Assembly: GCA_000435715.1 (NCBI GenBank)
Contig: FR882597.1
Coordinates: forward strand, 11,348 to 17,023
From: Firmicutes bacterium CAG:145
Lineage (GTDB): Bacteria > Bacillota > Clostridia > Peptostreptococcales > Anaerovoracaceae
Direction of reading: 5' to 3'
Length of the DNA stretch: 5,676 nt
The notes under the pieces: model-generated
What the model saw: only the letters and a program-made list of their open reading frames with translations
Told to the model about the DNA's origin: nothing
The model's database searches: none
Made by a program: the position numbers and the translations under genes
In this document: positions 1 to 5,650 of the stretch, piece after piece
Layout of the letters: every line of letters begins with the position of its first letter
How positions within the stretch are numbered: position 1 is the first letter of the stretch

Positions 1-1590
1 TTCAAGAGAGGATATATGAGGCTGCTGTCATGGAATCTCAAACATAAGGCCGTCATACTCATCGTCGCGGTAGTTCTTCTTATTTTCAGCGTAGTGGCTT
101 CGGTGGCCAAGGGCTTTATATTTATTCCGGATATGGCTACGCCGCAGCTTTCGGGAACCTTAACTATGACTGACGAGGAGGCCGGCATCGAAGAGACAAA
201 GGCTGCAGCAGATCAGGCTCTCCAGAGGATACAGCAGGTAGAGGGTGTAGATACTGCCGGGGGAATGCTTTCGTCTGCAAACTCCCTTACCGGGGAGGTC
301 TCTGCCGATACGGTGAGCCTCTATGTAATAGTGGATCAAGATACTGACAGAAGCGGCGGTGAGATCTGCGAGGATATAGAAGCGGCCTGCGAAGATCTGG
401 ACTGCGATGTACAGATGCTCAGCTCCTCTTCCATGTCATCTTATACATCGGCTCTCGGAAGAAGCGGAGTATCCGTAGAGATATACGCAGAGGATACTTA
501 TAAGCTTCAGACGGCGGCAGAAGAAATAGGAGAAAAGCTGGCCGGCGTAGAAGGAATAACGGCCGTAGATGACGGTTTGGAAGAGACGGACAGCGAATTC
601 CACTTTACTGTGGATAAAGAAAAAGCCATGAGAAACGGTCTGACGGTAGCTCAGGTCTATATGCAGGTGGCGAAGGTTCTTACCTCCGATACCACATCTA
701 CTCAGCTTTCCTGGGAGGGCGATAATTATGACGTGGTAGTGTCCAATCCTGAGGCGATAGGCGTGACGATAGACACTCTCAAGAATCTGCAGCTTTCCGG
801 CACGGATTCTTCGGGAAATACTACATATGTGAAGCTTTCGGACGTGGCCGAGATGAGCCAGGTGCAGAGTCTGCCTTCTATCAACAGGGAGAATCAGAGA
901 ATTTACCTGACAGTTACGGGAGAAGTGGACGAAGAGCATAATGTTACGCTGGTGACTCAGGACGCGCAGGAGGCTTTGAAAGGCTATGATGCTCCTGAGG
1001 GAGTCACCTATGAATTCAGCGGAGAAAACGAGATGATAATGGATGCCATGGGCGATCTGGTGAAGATGATGGCTCTGGGCATACTTCTGGTATATCTGAT
1101 AATGGTGGCTCAGTTCCAGTCTCTCCTGTCGCCGTTCATAGTGATGTTCACCATACCTTTGGCCTTTACGGGAGGACTCTTAGCTCTCCTGATCTTCGGA
1201 AAGGAGATAAGTATCATAGCTATGCTGGGGCTGATAATGCTGGTGGGCATAATCGTAAACAACGGTATAGTGATGGTAGACTATATAAATCAACTGAGAG
1301 CCCGCGGAACTGAAAAGAGAGAGGCCATCATAGAGGGAGGAGCTACGCGTATAAGGCCTGTTCTTATGACCAGCCTCACCACCATACTGGGACTTGTCAT
1401 AATGGCGGTGGGTAAGACTGCCGGCACCGATATGATGCAGCCTATAGCGCTGGTCTGCATAGGCGGTCTGGTCTATGCCACGGCGTTGACTTTACTGGTG
1501 GTGCCTGTGATATACGATCTCTTTACGGGGAAAAAATATAAGCACATCAAGGAAGAGGACATAGATGTGAGCGACTTGGTGGTCGAATAA
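1..1590 (+). CDS. RND-family efflux transporter permease, C-terminal half (5' end outside window)
   Basis: This is the second half of an AcrB/SwrC-like inner-membrane pump that exports drugs or other amphiphiles using the ion gradient. The frame is open to the left edge, and the residues before the first ATG (position 16) read as the usual linker into TM7, so the true start lies upstream. Counting from that ATG: TM7 is about 12-33; the extracytoplasmic porter/docking region is about 34-345; TM8-TM12 lie between about 350 and 500. Family signatures are present: GIIVNNGIVMVDYINQLR (411-428), then RIRPVLMTSLTTILGL (445-460), then a final LTLLVVPVIY (491-500). Half-length (about 525 aa) matches the C-terminal half of a roughly 1,050-aa RND protein. 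It ends in TAA 19 nt before a terminator. Substrate cannot be inferred. A gene for the periplasmic-adaptor-like partner, if any, would be upstream. Ile codons are mostly ATA, unlike ord at the other end of the window. Confidence 0.93.
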   Translation, partial: FKRGYMRLLSWNLKHKAVILIVAVVLLIFSVVASVAKGFIFIPDMATPQLSGTLTMTDEEAGIEETKAAADQALQRIQQVEGVDTAGGMLSSANSLTGEVSADTVSLYVIVDQDTDRSGGEICEDIEAACEDLDCDVQMLSSSSMSSYTSALGRSGVSVEIYAEDTYKLQTAAEEIGEKLAGVEGITAVDDGLEETDSEFHFTVDKEKAMRNGLTVAQVYMQVAKVLTSDTTSTQLSWEGDNYDVVVSNPEAIGVTIDTLKNLQLSGTDSSGNTTYVKLSDVAEMSQVQSLPSINRENQRIYLTVTGEVDEEHNVTLVTQDAQEALKGYDAPEGVTYEFSGENEMIMDAMGDLVKMMALGILLVYLIMVAQFQSLLSPFIVMFTIPLAFTGGLLALLIFGKEISIIAMLGLIMLVGIIVNNGIVMVDYINQLRARGTEKREAIIEGGATRIRPVLMTSLTTILGLVIMAVGKTAGTDMMQPIALVCIGGLVYATALTLLVVPVIYDLFTGKKYKHIKEEDIDVSDLVVE

Positions 1591-1609
1591 AAATTTGAAT
1601 AAAAAATAT

Positions 1610-1676
1610 GAGCGTTCAGAATTTCTGACAACTGAGGTGACACCTCAAAGGTTAGACTTTCTGAACGCTCTTTTTT
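1610..1676. terminator. Bidirectional rho-independent terminator between convergent genes
   Basis: A perfect 12-bp outer stem pairs 1610-1621 (GAGCGTTCAGAA) with 1659-1670. Inside it, TCTGAC (1624-1629) pairs with GTTAGA (1651-1656) with one G-U pair, and TGAGGT (1633-1638) pairs with ACCTCA (1642-1647). On the + strand the stem is followed by TTTTTTATT; read on the - strand it is followed by a run complementary to AATAAAAAATAT. It can therefore stop both the RND pump transcript and the HxlR transcript. The HxlR stop codon (1675-1677) sits inside the + strand T-run, only 4 nt from the stem. Confidence 0.9.
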
Positions 1677-1998
1677 ATTGTCCTCTCTTATATGCTTCTC
1701 CCCAGGCCTGCATAGAATTGAGTATGGGCCGCATGGACTCCCCGAGAGGAGAAAGGGCATACTCCACTCTCGGAGGAACTTCTGCATATACTGTCCTCGT
1801 TATGATGCCATCTGTCTCCAGGGAACGCAGATTATCCGTGAGGACTTTCTGGCTTATGCCGTCTAACGACTTTTGCAGTTCGTTAAAACGCCATGGCCGC
1901 ACGAGAAGATTGCGTATTATGAGCAGTCTCCACTTGTTTCCGATGAGCTGTACCGTAGTGGCTGCCGGACATTCAGGCAATTCTGATTTTGTCTTCAT
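1675..1998 (-). CDS. HxlR-family winged-helix transcriptional regulator
   Basis: A 107-aa single-domain DNA-binding protein of the HxlR (MarR-like) family, which usually acts as a dimer on nearby promoters. Typical features in order: a Cys in the N-terminal arm (C10, in PECPA), the IGNKWRLLIIRNL helix (19-31), RFNELQKSLDGISQKVLTDNLR across the recognition region (37-58), the wing VPPRVEYALSPLG (74-86), and the C-terminal dimer helix ending in W99. Length is normal for the family. The start at 1998 is supported by AAGGAGG at 2005-2011, 6 nt upstream. The N-terminal Cys corresponds in position to the redox-sensing Cys of characterised members such as YodB and HypR, so sensing of electrophiles or disulfide stress is possible but inferred. 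It converges on the RND pump gene and may or may not control it. Its upstream region abuts the candidate RNA. Confidence 0.93.
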   Translation of the reverse strand: MKTKSELPECPAATTVQLIGNKWRLLIIRNLLVRPWRFNELQKSLDGISQKVLTDNLRSLETDGIITRTVYAEVPPRVEYALSPLGESMRPILNSMQAWGEAYKRGQ

Positions 1999-2004
1999 TG
2001 AAAT

Positions 2005-2046
2005 CCTCCTTTACAGCAAAAATGAATGTTTTACATCTTTACTATA
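2005..2046 (-). promoter_or_regulatory. HxlR gene leader: ribosome site and tentative -10 box
   Basis: On the - strand, TATAGT (2041-2046) is a reasonable -10 box, giving a leader of about 35 nt to the ATG; no good -35 box is visible around 2064-2069. AAGGAGG at 2005-2011 is the ribosome site. The motif GTAAA occurs three times in the leader on the - strand (complement of TTTAC at 2010-2014, 2030-2034 and 2038-2042); these could be direct-repeat operator elements, but the region is AT-rich and chance is likely. Confidence 0.35.
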
Positions 2047-2056
2047 GATCGAAAGG

Positions 2057-2421
2057 CCGGCTCTCCTGAATAGTTACTCTTGCCGGGCAAAGTCCCGCAT
2101 ATTTTAAAAATCGGTACGTTTGCGGGAAGTTCTGACGGTGCGTTCTCGGTAAAGTGGGTTTAAAGCGGTTCACGGGAGTGCTCAGAGAAAAAATCGAGAG
2201 TGAAAGGCTGAACGGCTCTCTCAGCTATCGTCAGCCGGTCGAAAACTCCCGCAAACGCTCTATAATTTAGAGTCACCGAGACTTGTAAAGAAAAAATTCT
2301 CGGAAAGGAGCTAAAAAAGCTCGGCTCCGGGAATAGCCGGTAAACTTAGACGCTTTCGAGAGGCTTGGCTCAACGGTTTACACCCTTCAATCTGAAAAGC
2401 CGCCCTATATAGGGCGGCTTT
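2057..2421 (+). ncRNA. Candidate large structured noncoding RNA, family not recognised
   Basis: No credible ORF lies in this stretch, yet it is dense in complementary segments. A perfect 11-bp long-range helix pairs CGTTTGCGGGA (2117-2127) with 2247-2257. Stacked inside are CTGACG (2132-2137) with CGTCAG (2229-2234), and GCTCAGAGA (2180-2188) with TCTCTCAGC (2217-2225, one mismatch). Adjacent hairpins follow: CTCTA/TAGAG (2258-2272), CCGAGA/TCTCGG (2276-2303), GAGCT/AGCTC (2308-2322), CGGCT/AGCCG (2322-2339, sharing C2322, so at most one of the two closes fully), GTAAAC/GTTTAC (2340-2381), and the terminator palindrome (2396-2421). CCGGCT at 2057-2062 can pair with AGCCGG at 2335-2340 and join the ends. 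The + strand is preferred because unpaired segments are A-rich there (GAAAA, TAAAG, AAAAAA, GGGAAT) and some pairs are G-U only in this sense. The 5' end and promoter are uncertain; TATAGA at 2043-2048 is a possible -10 without a clear -35. I see no tmRNA, RNase P, SRP or 6S signature. Confidence 0.5.
2396..2421. terminator. GC-rich palindromic terminator between the candidate RNA and the ArsR gene
   Basis: A perfect 26-bp palindrome: AAAGCCGCCC (2396-2405), loop TATATA, then the complementary arm 2412-2421. The + strand continues TTTAT and the - strand continues TTTTC, so T-runs are short on both sides but the stem is strong. It begins 3 nt past the ArsR stop codon (2424-2426), so it most likely ends the ArsR transcript and also the + strand RNA. 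Confidence 0.8.
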
Positions 2422-2423
2422 AT

Positions 2424-2750
2424 CTACTGAGTTACAGAAAACTTTTTGGTAGCGTTCAGATATTGCATCAGTACGCCTAAATTGGCGTAATAATAAGAAA
2501 ACTTATCTTGCTTTTTTATTTCTACCAGACCCGACTCGGCCAGTTTCTTGATATGCTGAGAGATAGTGGCCTGGGCATAGTCGAAGTGCTCCACCAGATC
2601 CTTGTTGCACACCAGAACCATGGCCCGGTTTGCCTGCATTATATAACGGAAGATTTTTATTCTCGCCGGGTGAGCCAGAGCGTCAGATACTTTGGCGATC
2701 AGCAATATCTCATCCTCTTGTATATCGTCCGTATCTTTTCTTAATCTCAT
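2424..2750 (-). CDS. ArsR-family winged-helix transcriptional regulator
   Basis: A 108-aa ArsR/SmtB-fold DNA-binding protein, normally a dimeric repressor. Visible features: the helix around LIAKVSDALAHPARIKIFRYI (17-37), the HTH with recognition helix in YAQATISQHIKKLAESGLV (58-76), and the wing VEIKKQDKFSYYYAN (76-90). The segment that carries the ELCVCDL metal site in classical ArsR/SmtB proteins reads MVLVCNKDLVEHF here, with a single Cys (C48) and no Cys pair or His cluster at the end, so sensing of arsenic or zinc is not supported; a non-metal signal is inferred. The start at 2750 is backed by AAAGGA at 2759-2764 on the - strand, 8 nt away. It is divergent from the sigma-54 activator and shares its promoter region, so it could repress itself, the activator, or both. 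Confidence 0.9.
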   Translation of the reverse strand: MRLRKDTDDIQEDEILLIAKVSDALAHPARIKIFRYIMQANRAMVLVCNKDLVEHFDYAQATISQHIKKLAESGLVEIKKQDKFSYYYANLGVLMQYLNATKKFSVTQ

Positions 2751-2784
2751 AAACAGATTCCTTTCATTTATATACTACCATTAT

Positions 2785-2813
2785 ATTATGACAGGAAACG
2801 ACGTTTTTTTCAA
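2785..2813 (-). promoter_or_regulatory. Sigma-A-type promoter of the ArsR gene
   Basis: On the - strand, TTGAAA (2808-2813) and CATAAT (2785-2790) are separated by exactly 17 bp and each match the consensus at 5 of 6 positions. Transcription would start near 2778 and give a leader of about 28 nt. An ATATA/TATAT inverted repeat (2770-2774 and 2782-2786) lies over the predicted start and could be an operator, but it is AT-rich and weakly supported. Confidence 0.65.
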
Positions 2814-2823
2814 GAAATAAAAG

Positions 2824-2841
2824 ATGCAAATTTATTTGCAT
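2824..2841. promoter_or_regulatory. 18-bp palindromic operator, copy 1 (activator promoter)
   Basis: ATGCAAAT-TT-ATTTGCAT is a perfect 8-bp inverted repeat with a 2-bp centre. Its right end is the -35 box of the promoter that reads into the sigma-54 activator, so a bound protein would compete with RNA polymerase there. A near-copy, matching at 16 of 18 positions, lies at 4294-4311 upstream of ord. The binding protein is most simply the activator itself (autoregulation); the divergent ArsR-type protein is the alternative. Confidence 0.7.
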
Positions 2842-2864
2842 TTGTGTTAAAGATGTGATAAAAT
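2836..2864 (+). promoter_or_regulatory. Extended -10 promoter of the sigma-54 activator gene
   Basis: TAAAAT (2859-2864) is preceded by TG in the extended -10 position (TGATAAAAT) and by TTGCAT (2836-2841) 17 bp upstream. Transcription would start near 2871, only about 11 nt before the ATG at 2882. Confidence 0.55.
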
Positions 2865-2881
2865 ATTAACGGGTAAAAAAT

Positions 2882-4273
2882 ATGAAGAAAGAATATTATG
2901 AAAAGATAATAGAGGAGCTGATAAAGCTCATAGACGAGGGAGTCTATATCGTAGATAAAAGAGGCGTCGGAAGATTTTATAATGACGTCATGGCTTCCAT
3001 GGAAAAGGTCAATATGGAAGACGTATTGGGAAAGAAATTTCATGACGCGTTTCCTGAAATGAGAAAAAACGACAGCACCATGCTCAAAGCTCTCATCAAG
3101 GCGGAAGCCACCGTAGGGCAACAGCAGAGCTATAAAAATTTTTACGGAAAAGAGATAACTACCATAAACAGCACTGTACCGATAGTTGTGGAGGGTGAAA
3201 CGGTAGCCGCCATCGAAGTAGCCAAAGATATTACGGATATCAGACGCATGTCCGATACCCTGCTGGAACTTCAGAAGTCGGCAGAAAAACCTGTTCAGAA
3301 CAAGGGCGTAATAAAAAGATACACTTTTGACGATATATATGGAGAGAACGAAGATTTTGAAATCGCCCTTTCCAGAGCCCGCAAGGCTGCTGATAACGAC
3401 GCGTCCGTATTTATATACGGCGAAACGGGAACGGGAAAAGAACTCTTTGCCCAGAGCATACATTATTGCGGCAAGAGAAAGGATAAACCTTTTTTGGCTC
3501 AAAACTGTGCAGCGATACCGGAATCGCTCTTAGAAGGCATTCTCTTTGGAACTTCTAAGGGCAGCTTTACGGGAGCCGTAGACAGAGAAGGCATGTTTGA
3601 GCAGGCCAACGGAGGCACGCTCCTTTTGGACGAGATAAGCGCCATGCCATACGATCTGCAAAGCAAACTATTGCGGGTGTTACAGGAAGACTATATAAGA
3701 AGAGTCGGCGGCATGAAGGATATTCCTGTCAATGTCAGGATTATAGCCACCGTCAACGAGCCTCCCGAAGAACTGATAGCGCAGGGAAAGCTGCGTAAAG
3801 ACCTGTTTTACAGGCTCAACGTAGTAAATATACAGATCCCAGCCCTGAGAGAAAGAAGAGATGATATACCCAGGCTGGCCGAAAGATTTCTTGAAAAATT
3901 CAATGAGAGATTCGGAAAAGAGATATGGATGCTTTCCGACGGGGTGATAAAGAGACTTCAGAACTATGATTACCCGGGAAACGTCAGAGAACTGGAGAAT
4001 ATCATAGAACAGGCTGTATCTATGGGTGAAAATGAGCATGTGCTGACCGAAAAGAATTTGGCTATGCCCAGCGCCGTACGAAAGATCAGGCCGATGGAGA
4101 TCGAATATGGGGGAGATATCGCCCTTGACAGATATATAGATCAGGTAGAGGCCAAGATAATAAGAGACACTCTGCTGGATTCCGGCGGCAATATAACTAA
4201 AGCCGCAGAAAAACTCCAGATAAAGCGGCAGACCCTTCAGCATAAATTAAAAAAATACAAGCTGACGACATAA
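2882..4273 (+). CDS. Sigma-54-dependent activator with PAS, AAA+ and Fis-type HTH domains
   Basis: A 463-aa bacterial enhancer-binding protein that remodels RNA polymerase-sigma-54 with ATP energy. Domains: PAS sensor about 10-120 (ending in the typical AIEVAKDITDIRRM), linker, AAA+ domain about 150-380, Fis-type helix-turn-helix 433-461. Key motifs: Walker A GETGTGKE (180-187), sigma-54 contact loop GSFTGA (227-232, Ser in place of the usual first Ala), Walker B GGTLLLDE (244-251), arginine-finger segment LRKDLFYRL (304-312), sensor II YPGNVREL (364-371), HTH GGNITKAAEKLQIKRQTLQHKL (435-456). No receiver domain is present, so it should respond to a ligand and not to a histidine kinase. ATG 2882 is the only start: an in-frame TAA lies 13 nt upstream. 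Its ribosome site is weak (GGGT). It is followed by a perfect -24/-12 promoter in front of ord, which makes it the probable activator of ornithine degradation; the name OrdR has, as I recall, been used for such proteins. Confidence 0.95.
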   Translation: MKKEYYEKIIEELIKLIDEGVYIVDKRGVGRFYNDVMASMEKVNMEDVLGKKFHDAFPEMRKNDSTMLKALIKAEATVGQQQSYKNFYGKEITTINSTVPIVVEGETVAAIEVAKDITDIRRMSDTLLELQKSAEKPVQNKGVIKRYTFDDIYGENEDFEIALSRARKAADNDASVFIYGETGTGKELFAQSIHYCGKRKDKPFLAQNCAAIPESLLEGILFGTSKGSFTGAVDREGMFEQANGGTLLLDEISAMPYDLQSKLLRVLQEDYIRRVGGMKDIPVNVRIIATVNEPPEELIAQGKLRKDLFYRLNVVNIQIPALRERRDDIPRLAERFLEKFNERFGKEIWMLSDGVIKRLQNYDYPGNVRELENIIEQAVSMGENEHVLTEKNLAMPSAVRKIRPMEIEYGGDIALDRYIDQVEAKIIRDTLLDSGGNITKAAEKLQIKRQTLQHKLKKYKLTT

Positions 4274-4293
4274 AGAATAGAAATTTCGGGTCT

Positions 4294-4325
4294 ATGCAAA
4301 TATTTTTGCATGATTTGCGCAAAAA
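4294..4325. promoter_or_regulatory. Upstream activator site: palindrome copy 2 plus adjacent TTTGCGCAAA
   Basis: ATGCAAATATTTTTGCAT (4294-4311) is a 7-bp inverted repeat with a 4-bp centre and differs from the palindrome at 2824-2841 at only two central positions. Immediately downstream, TTTGCGCAAA (4314-4323) is a perfect 10-bp palindrome sharing the TTTGC/GCAAA half-site. The pair lies about 200-230 bp upstream of the predicted ord transcription start, a workable though long distance for an enhancer of a sigma-54 promoter. The rest of the 300-base gap (4274-4573) is AT-rich and shows no gene and no convincing terminator for the activator. Confidence 0.65.
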
Positions 4326-4369
4326 AAATTGCAGCAAGATCAGACGAGATCCTTTCTAAAATAAAGGGG

Positions 4370-4380
4370 TTGATGATCAA
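4370..4380. promoter_or_regulatory. Small palindrome TTGAT-G-ATCAA, possible second enhancer element
   Basis: TTGATGATCAA has 5-bp arms around a single base and is centred about 150 bp upstream of the predicted ord transcription start, within the range usual for sigma-54 enhancers. It is short, unrelated in sequence to the ATGCAAA palindromes, and may be chance. Confidence 0.25.
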
Positions 4381-4498
4381 AACAGCAAATAAAGGAAAAA
4401 TTTGGGTAAGCTCACAAAAAAATCACTATAAACGCATAAGTTGCCGTGCAGTAACTACAAAAAACTGTGATATATGTATACAATATTCAAATTTTTGT

Positions 4499-4514
4499 TG
4501 GCACGAACTTTGCT
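4499..4514 (+). promoter_or_regulatory. Sigma-54 (-24/-12) promoter of ord
   Basis: TGGCAC-GAACT-TTGCT matches the sigma-54 consensus TGGCAC-N5-TTGCW at every defined position; GG (4500-4501) and GC (4512-4513) are separated by the required 10 bp. Transcription should start near 4525, giving a leader of about 49 nt, and needs an ATP-driven activator, which the gene just upstream supplies. Confidence 0.93.
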
Positions 4515-4559
4515 TTATATAAGATCAGTTATAACTTAAAACTAAAATTTTATTTAAAA

Positions 4560-4565
4560 AAGGAG
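4560..4565 (+). promoter_or_regulatory. Ribosome binding site of ord
   Basis: AAGGAG lies 8 nt before ATG 4574 in an A-rich, probably unstructured leader, consistent with strong translation. It fixes the start codon of ord. Confidence 0.85.
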
Positions 4566-4573
4566 AAACTAAG

Positions 4574-5632
4574 ATGAAAGAAGTAAAAGTAATTATCTGG
4601 GGACTCGGCGCTATGGGCGGCGGAATGGCTGACATGCTTCTCAAGAAGAAGGGCGTTGAAATCGTTGGAGTAGCAGGAAGAGGCGCTAAAATAGGTACTT
4701 CAATGTACGATTACATCAAGACTGAAAGAGGCGACAGACCTGACGTTAAGATTCAGGCTGCTGAAGACATCATTAAACCGGGCGCAGCAGACGTTGTACT
4801 GCTCTGCACAGATTCGTTCACAAAGAACGCTTTCCCAAGACTCAAGTTCATCATGGAACAGGGAATCAACGTTATCACTTCTGCAGAAGAAATGGCTTAT
4901 CCTAAGGCTCAGAGCCCTGAATTAGCTGAAGAGTTAGACAAGATCGCTAAGGCTAACGGCGTTTCCTGCCTCGGAACAGGCATCAACCCTGGACATATCA
5001 TGGACATGCTGGTTCTGGTTATGACAGGCTGCTTAGTAGACGTTGAAGAGATCACTTCAAGAAGAGTTAACTCCCTGTCACCGTTCGGACCTGTTGTTAT
5101 GGAAGAGCAGGGAATCGGCATCTCCGTAGACGAATTCAAAGAAAGAAAAGCTAACAACACTATGTCCGGTCACGTTGGATTTGCTGAATCCGTTGGCATG
5201 ATCGCAGAGGGCATGGGACTTGAAGTTGCTGACTTCTCACAGGACATGAACCCTATCACTACTGACGTTGACAGAAAGTCACCTCACGGATTCGCAGCTG
5301 CAGGATCATGCGCAGGCGTTGCTATGACTGCAGAAGCTAAGCTGAACAACGGTATGCCTGTACACATGGATCATCCTCAGCAGATCGAACCTGAGCAGGT
5401 TGGCGTTCAGACCGGCGACTATGTAATCATCAAGGGAACTCCAAACGTAAATTTAGTAAACAGCCCTGAAATCGAAGGAGGTCTGGGAACTATCGCTATG
5501 TGCGTAAACATGATCCCTCACATCATCAACGCTGACGCAGGTCTGCACACTATGATCACTCTTCCTATTCCAAGAGCTATCATGGGCGACTTCAGAAACC
5601 TGGTTAAAGAAGAAAAGAAGATCGTAAAATAA
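4574..5632 (+). CDS. ord: 2,4-diaminopentanoate dehydrogenase (ornithine fermentation)
   Basis: A 352-aa NAD(P)-dependent oxidoreductase of the dihydrodipicolinate-reductase-like fold. The family enzyme oxidatively deaminates (2R,4S)-2,4-diaminopentanoate to 2-amino-4-oxopentanoate and ammonia in the cytoplasm, after D-ornithine aminomutase (OraSE) and before the OrtAB thiolase. Visible features: N-terminal Rossmann strand and nucleotide loop VKVIIWGLGAMGGGM (4-18, with G10-x-G12-x-x-G15), a second Rossmann half to about 130, the GTGINPGH motif (134-141), then the C-terminal catalytic/dimer region. Length matches characterised clostridial enzymes. Ile codons are almost all ATC, with a single ATA, in contrast to the ATA-rich neighbours, as expected for an abundantly made fermentation enzyme. 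The gene ends in TAA followed by in-frame TAG TAG. Regulation is by the sigma-54 promoter at 4499-4514. Assignment within the family is by resemblance to Ord; a related amino-acid dehydrogenase with another substrate is the main alternative. Confidence 0.85.
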   Translation: MKEVKVIIWGLGAMGGGMADMLLKKKGVEIVGVAGRGAKIGTSMYDYIKTERGDRPDVKIQAAEDIIKPGAADVVLLCTDSFTKNAFPRLKFIMEQGINVITSAEEMAYPKAQSPELAEELDKIAKANGVSCLGTGINPGHIMDMLVLVMTGCLVDVEEITSRRVNSLSPFGPVVMEEQGIGISVDEFKERKANNTMSGHVGFAESVGMIAEGMGLEVADFSQDMNPITTDVDRKSPHGFAAAGSCAGVAMTAEAKLNNGMPVHMDHPQQIEPEQVGVQTGDYVIIKGTPNVNLVNSPEIEGGLGTIAMCVNMIPHIINADAGLHTMITLPIPRAIMGDFRNLVKEEKKIVK

Positions 5633-5650
5633 TAGTAGATCCTTGATTTT

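Noticed and set aside
16..1590. ATG at 16 as the real start of a half-size RND protein, with AGAGG just upstream
   Set aside because: The frame stays open to the left edge and the preceding residues continue the usual RND linker into TM7, so the gene is more likely cut by the window.
1595..2047. 150-codon + strand ORF opposite the HxlR gene
   Set aside because: It runs through the terminator hairpin and is antisense to a clear HxlR protein; its sequence shows no family resemblance.
2055..2350. Cobalamin riboswitch on the - strand, suggested by TTCAGGAGAGCCGGCC (2055-2070) and CCCGCAAACG
   Set aside because: The B12-box match has an inserted base, the other conserved blocks are not found in the right order, and the A-rich loops favour the + strand.
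2138..2421. Group II intron, RNase P RNA or tmRNA (GTGCG at 2139-2143; CAAAGTCCC at 2088-2096; GCAAACGCT at 2251-2259)
   Set aside because: Each is a short isolated resemblance; no domain V, no GAGGAAAGTCC/ACAGAAA core and no tRNA-like end were found.
2810..4243. Long - strand ORFs opposite the sigma-54 activator
   Set aside because: They lie antisense to a gene with every AAA+ motif intact and have no ribosome sites or recognisable domains.
4310..4522. 70-codon + strand ORF between the activator and ord
   Set aside because: It starts inside the operator palindrome, has no ribosome site, shows no recognisable domain and runs through the sigma-54 promoter.
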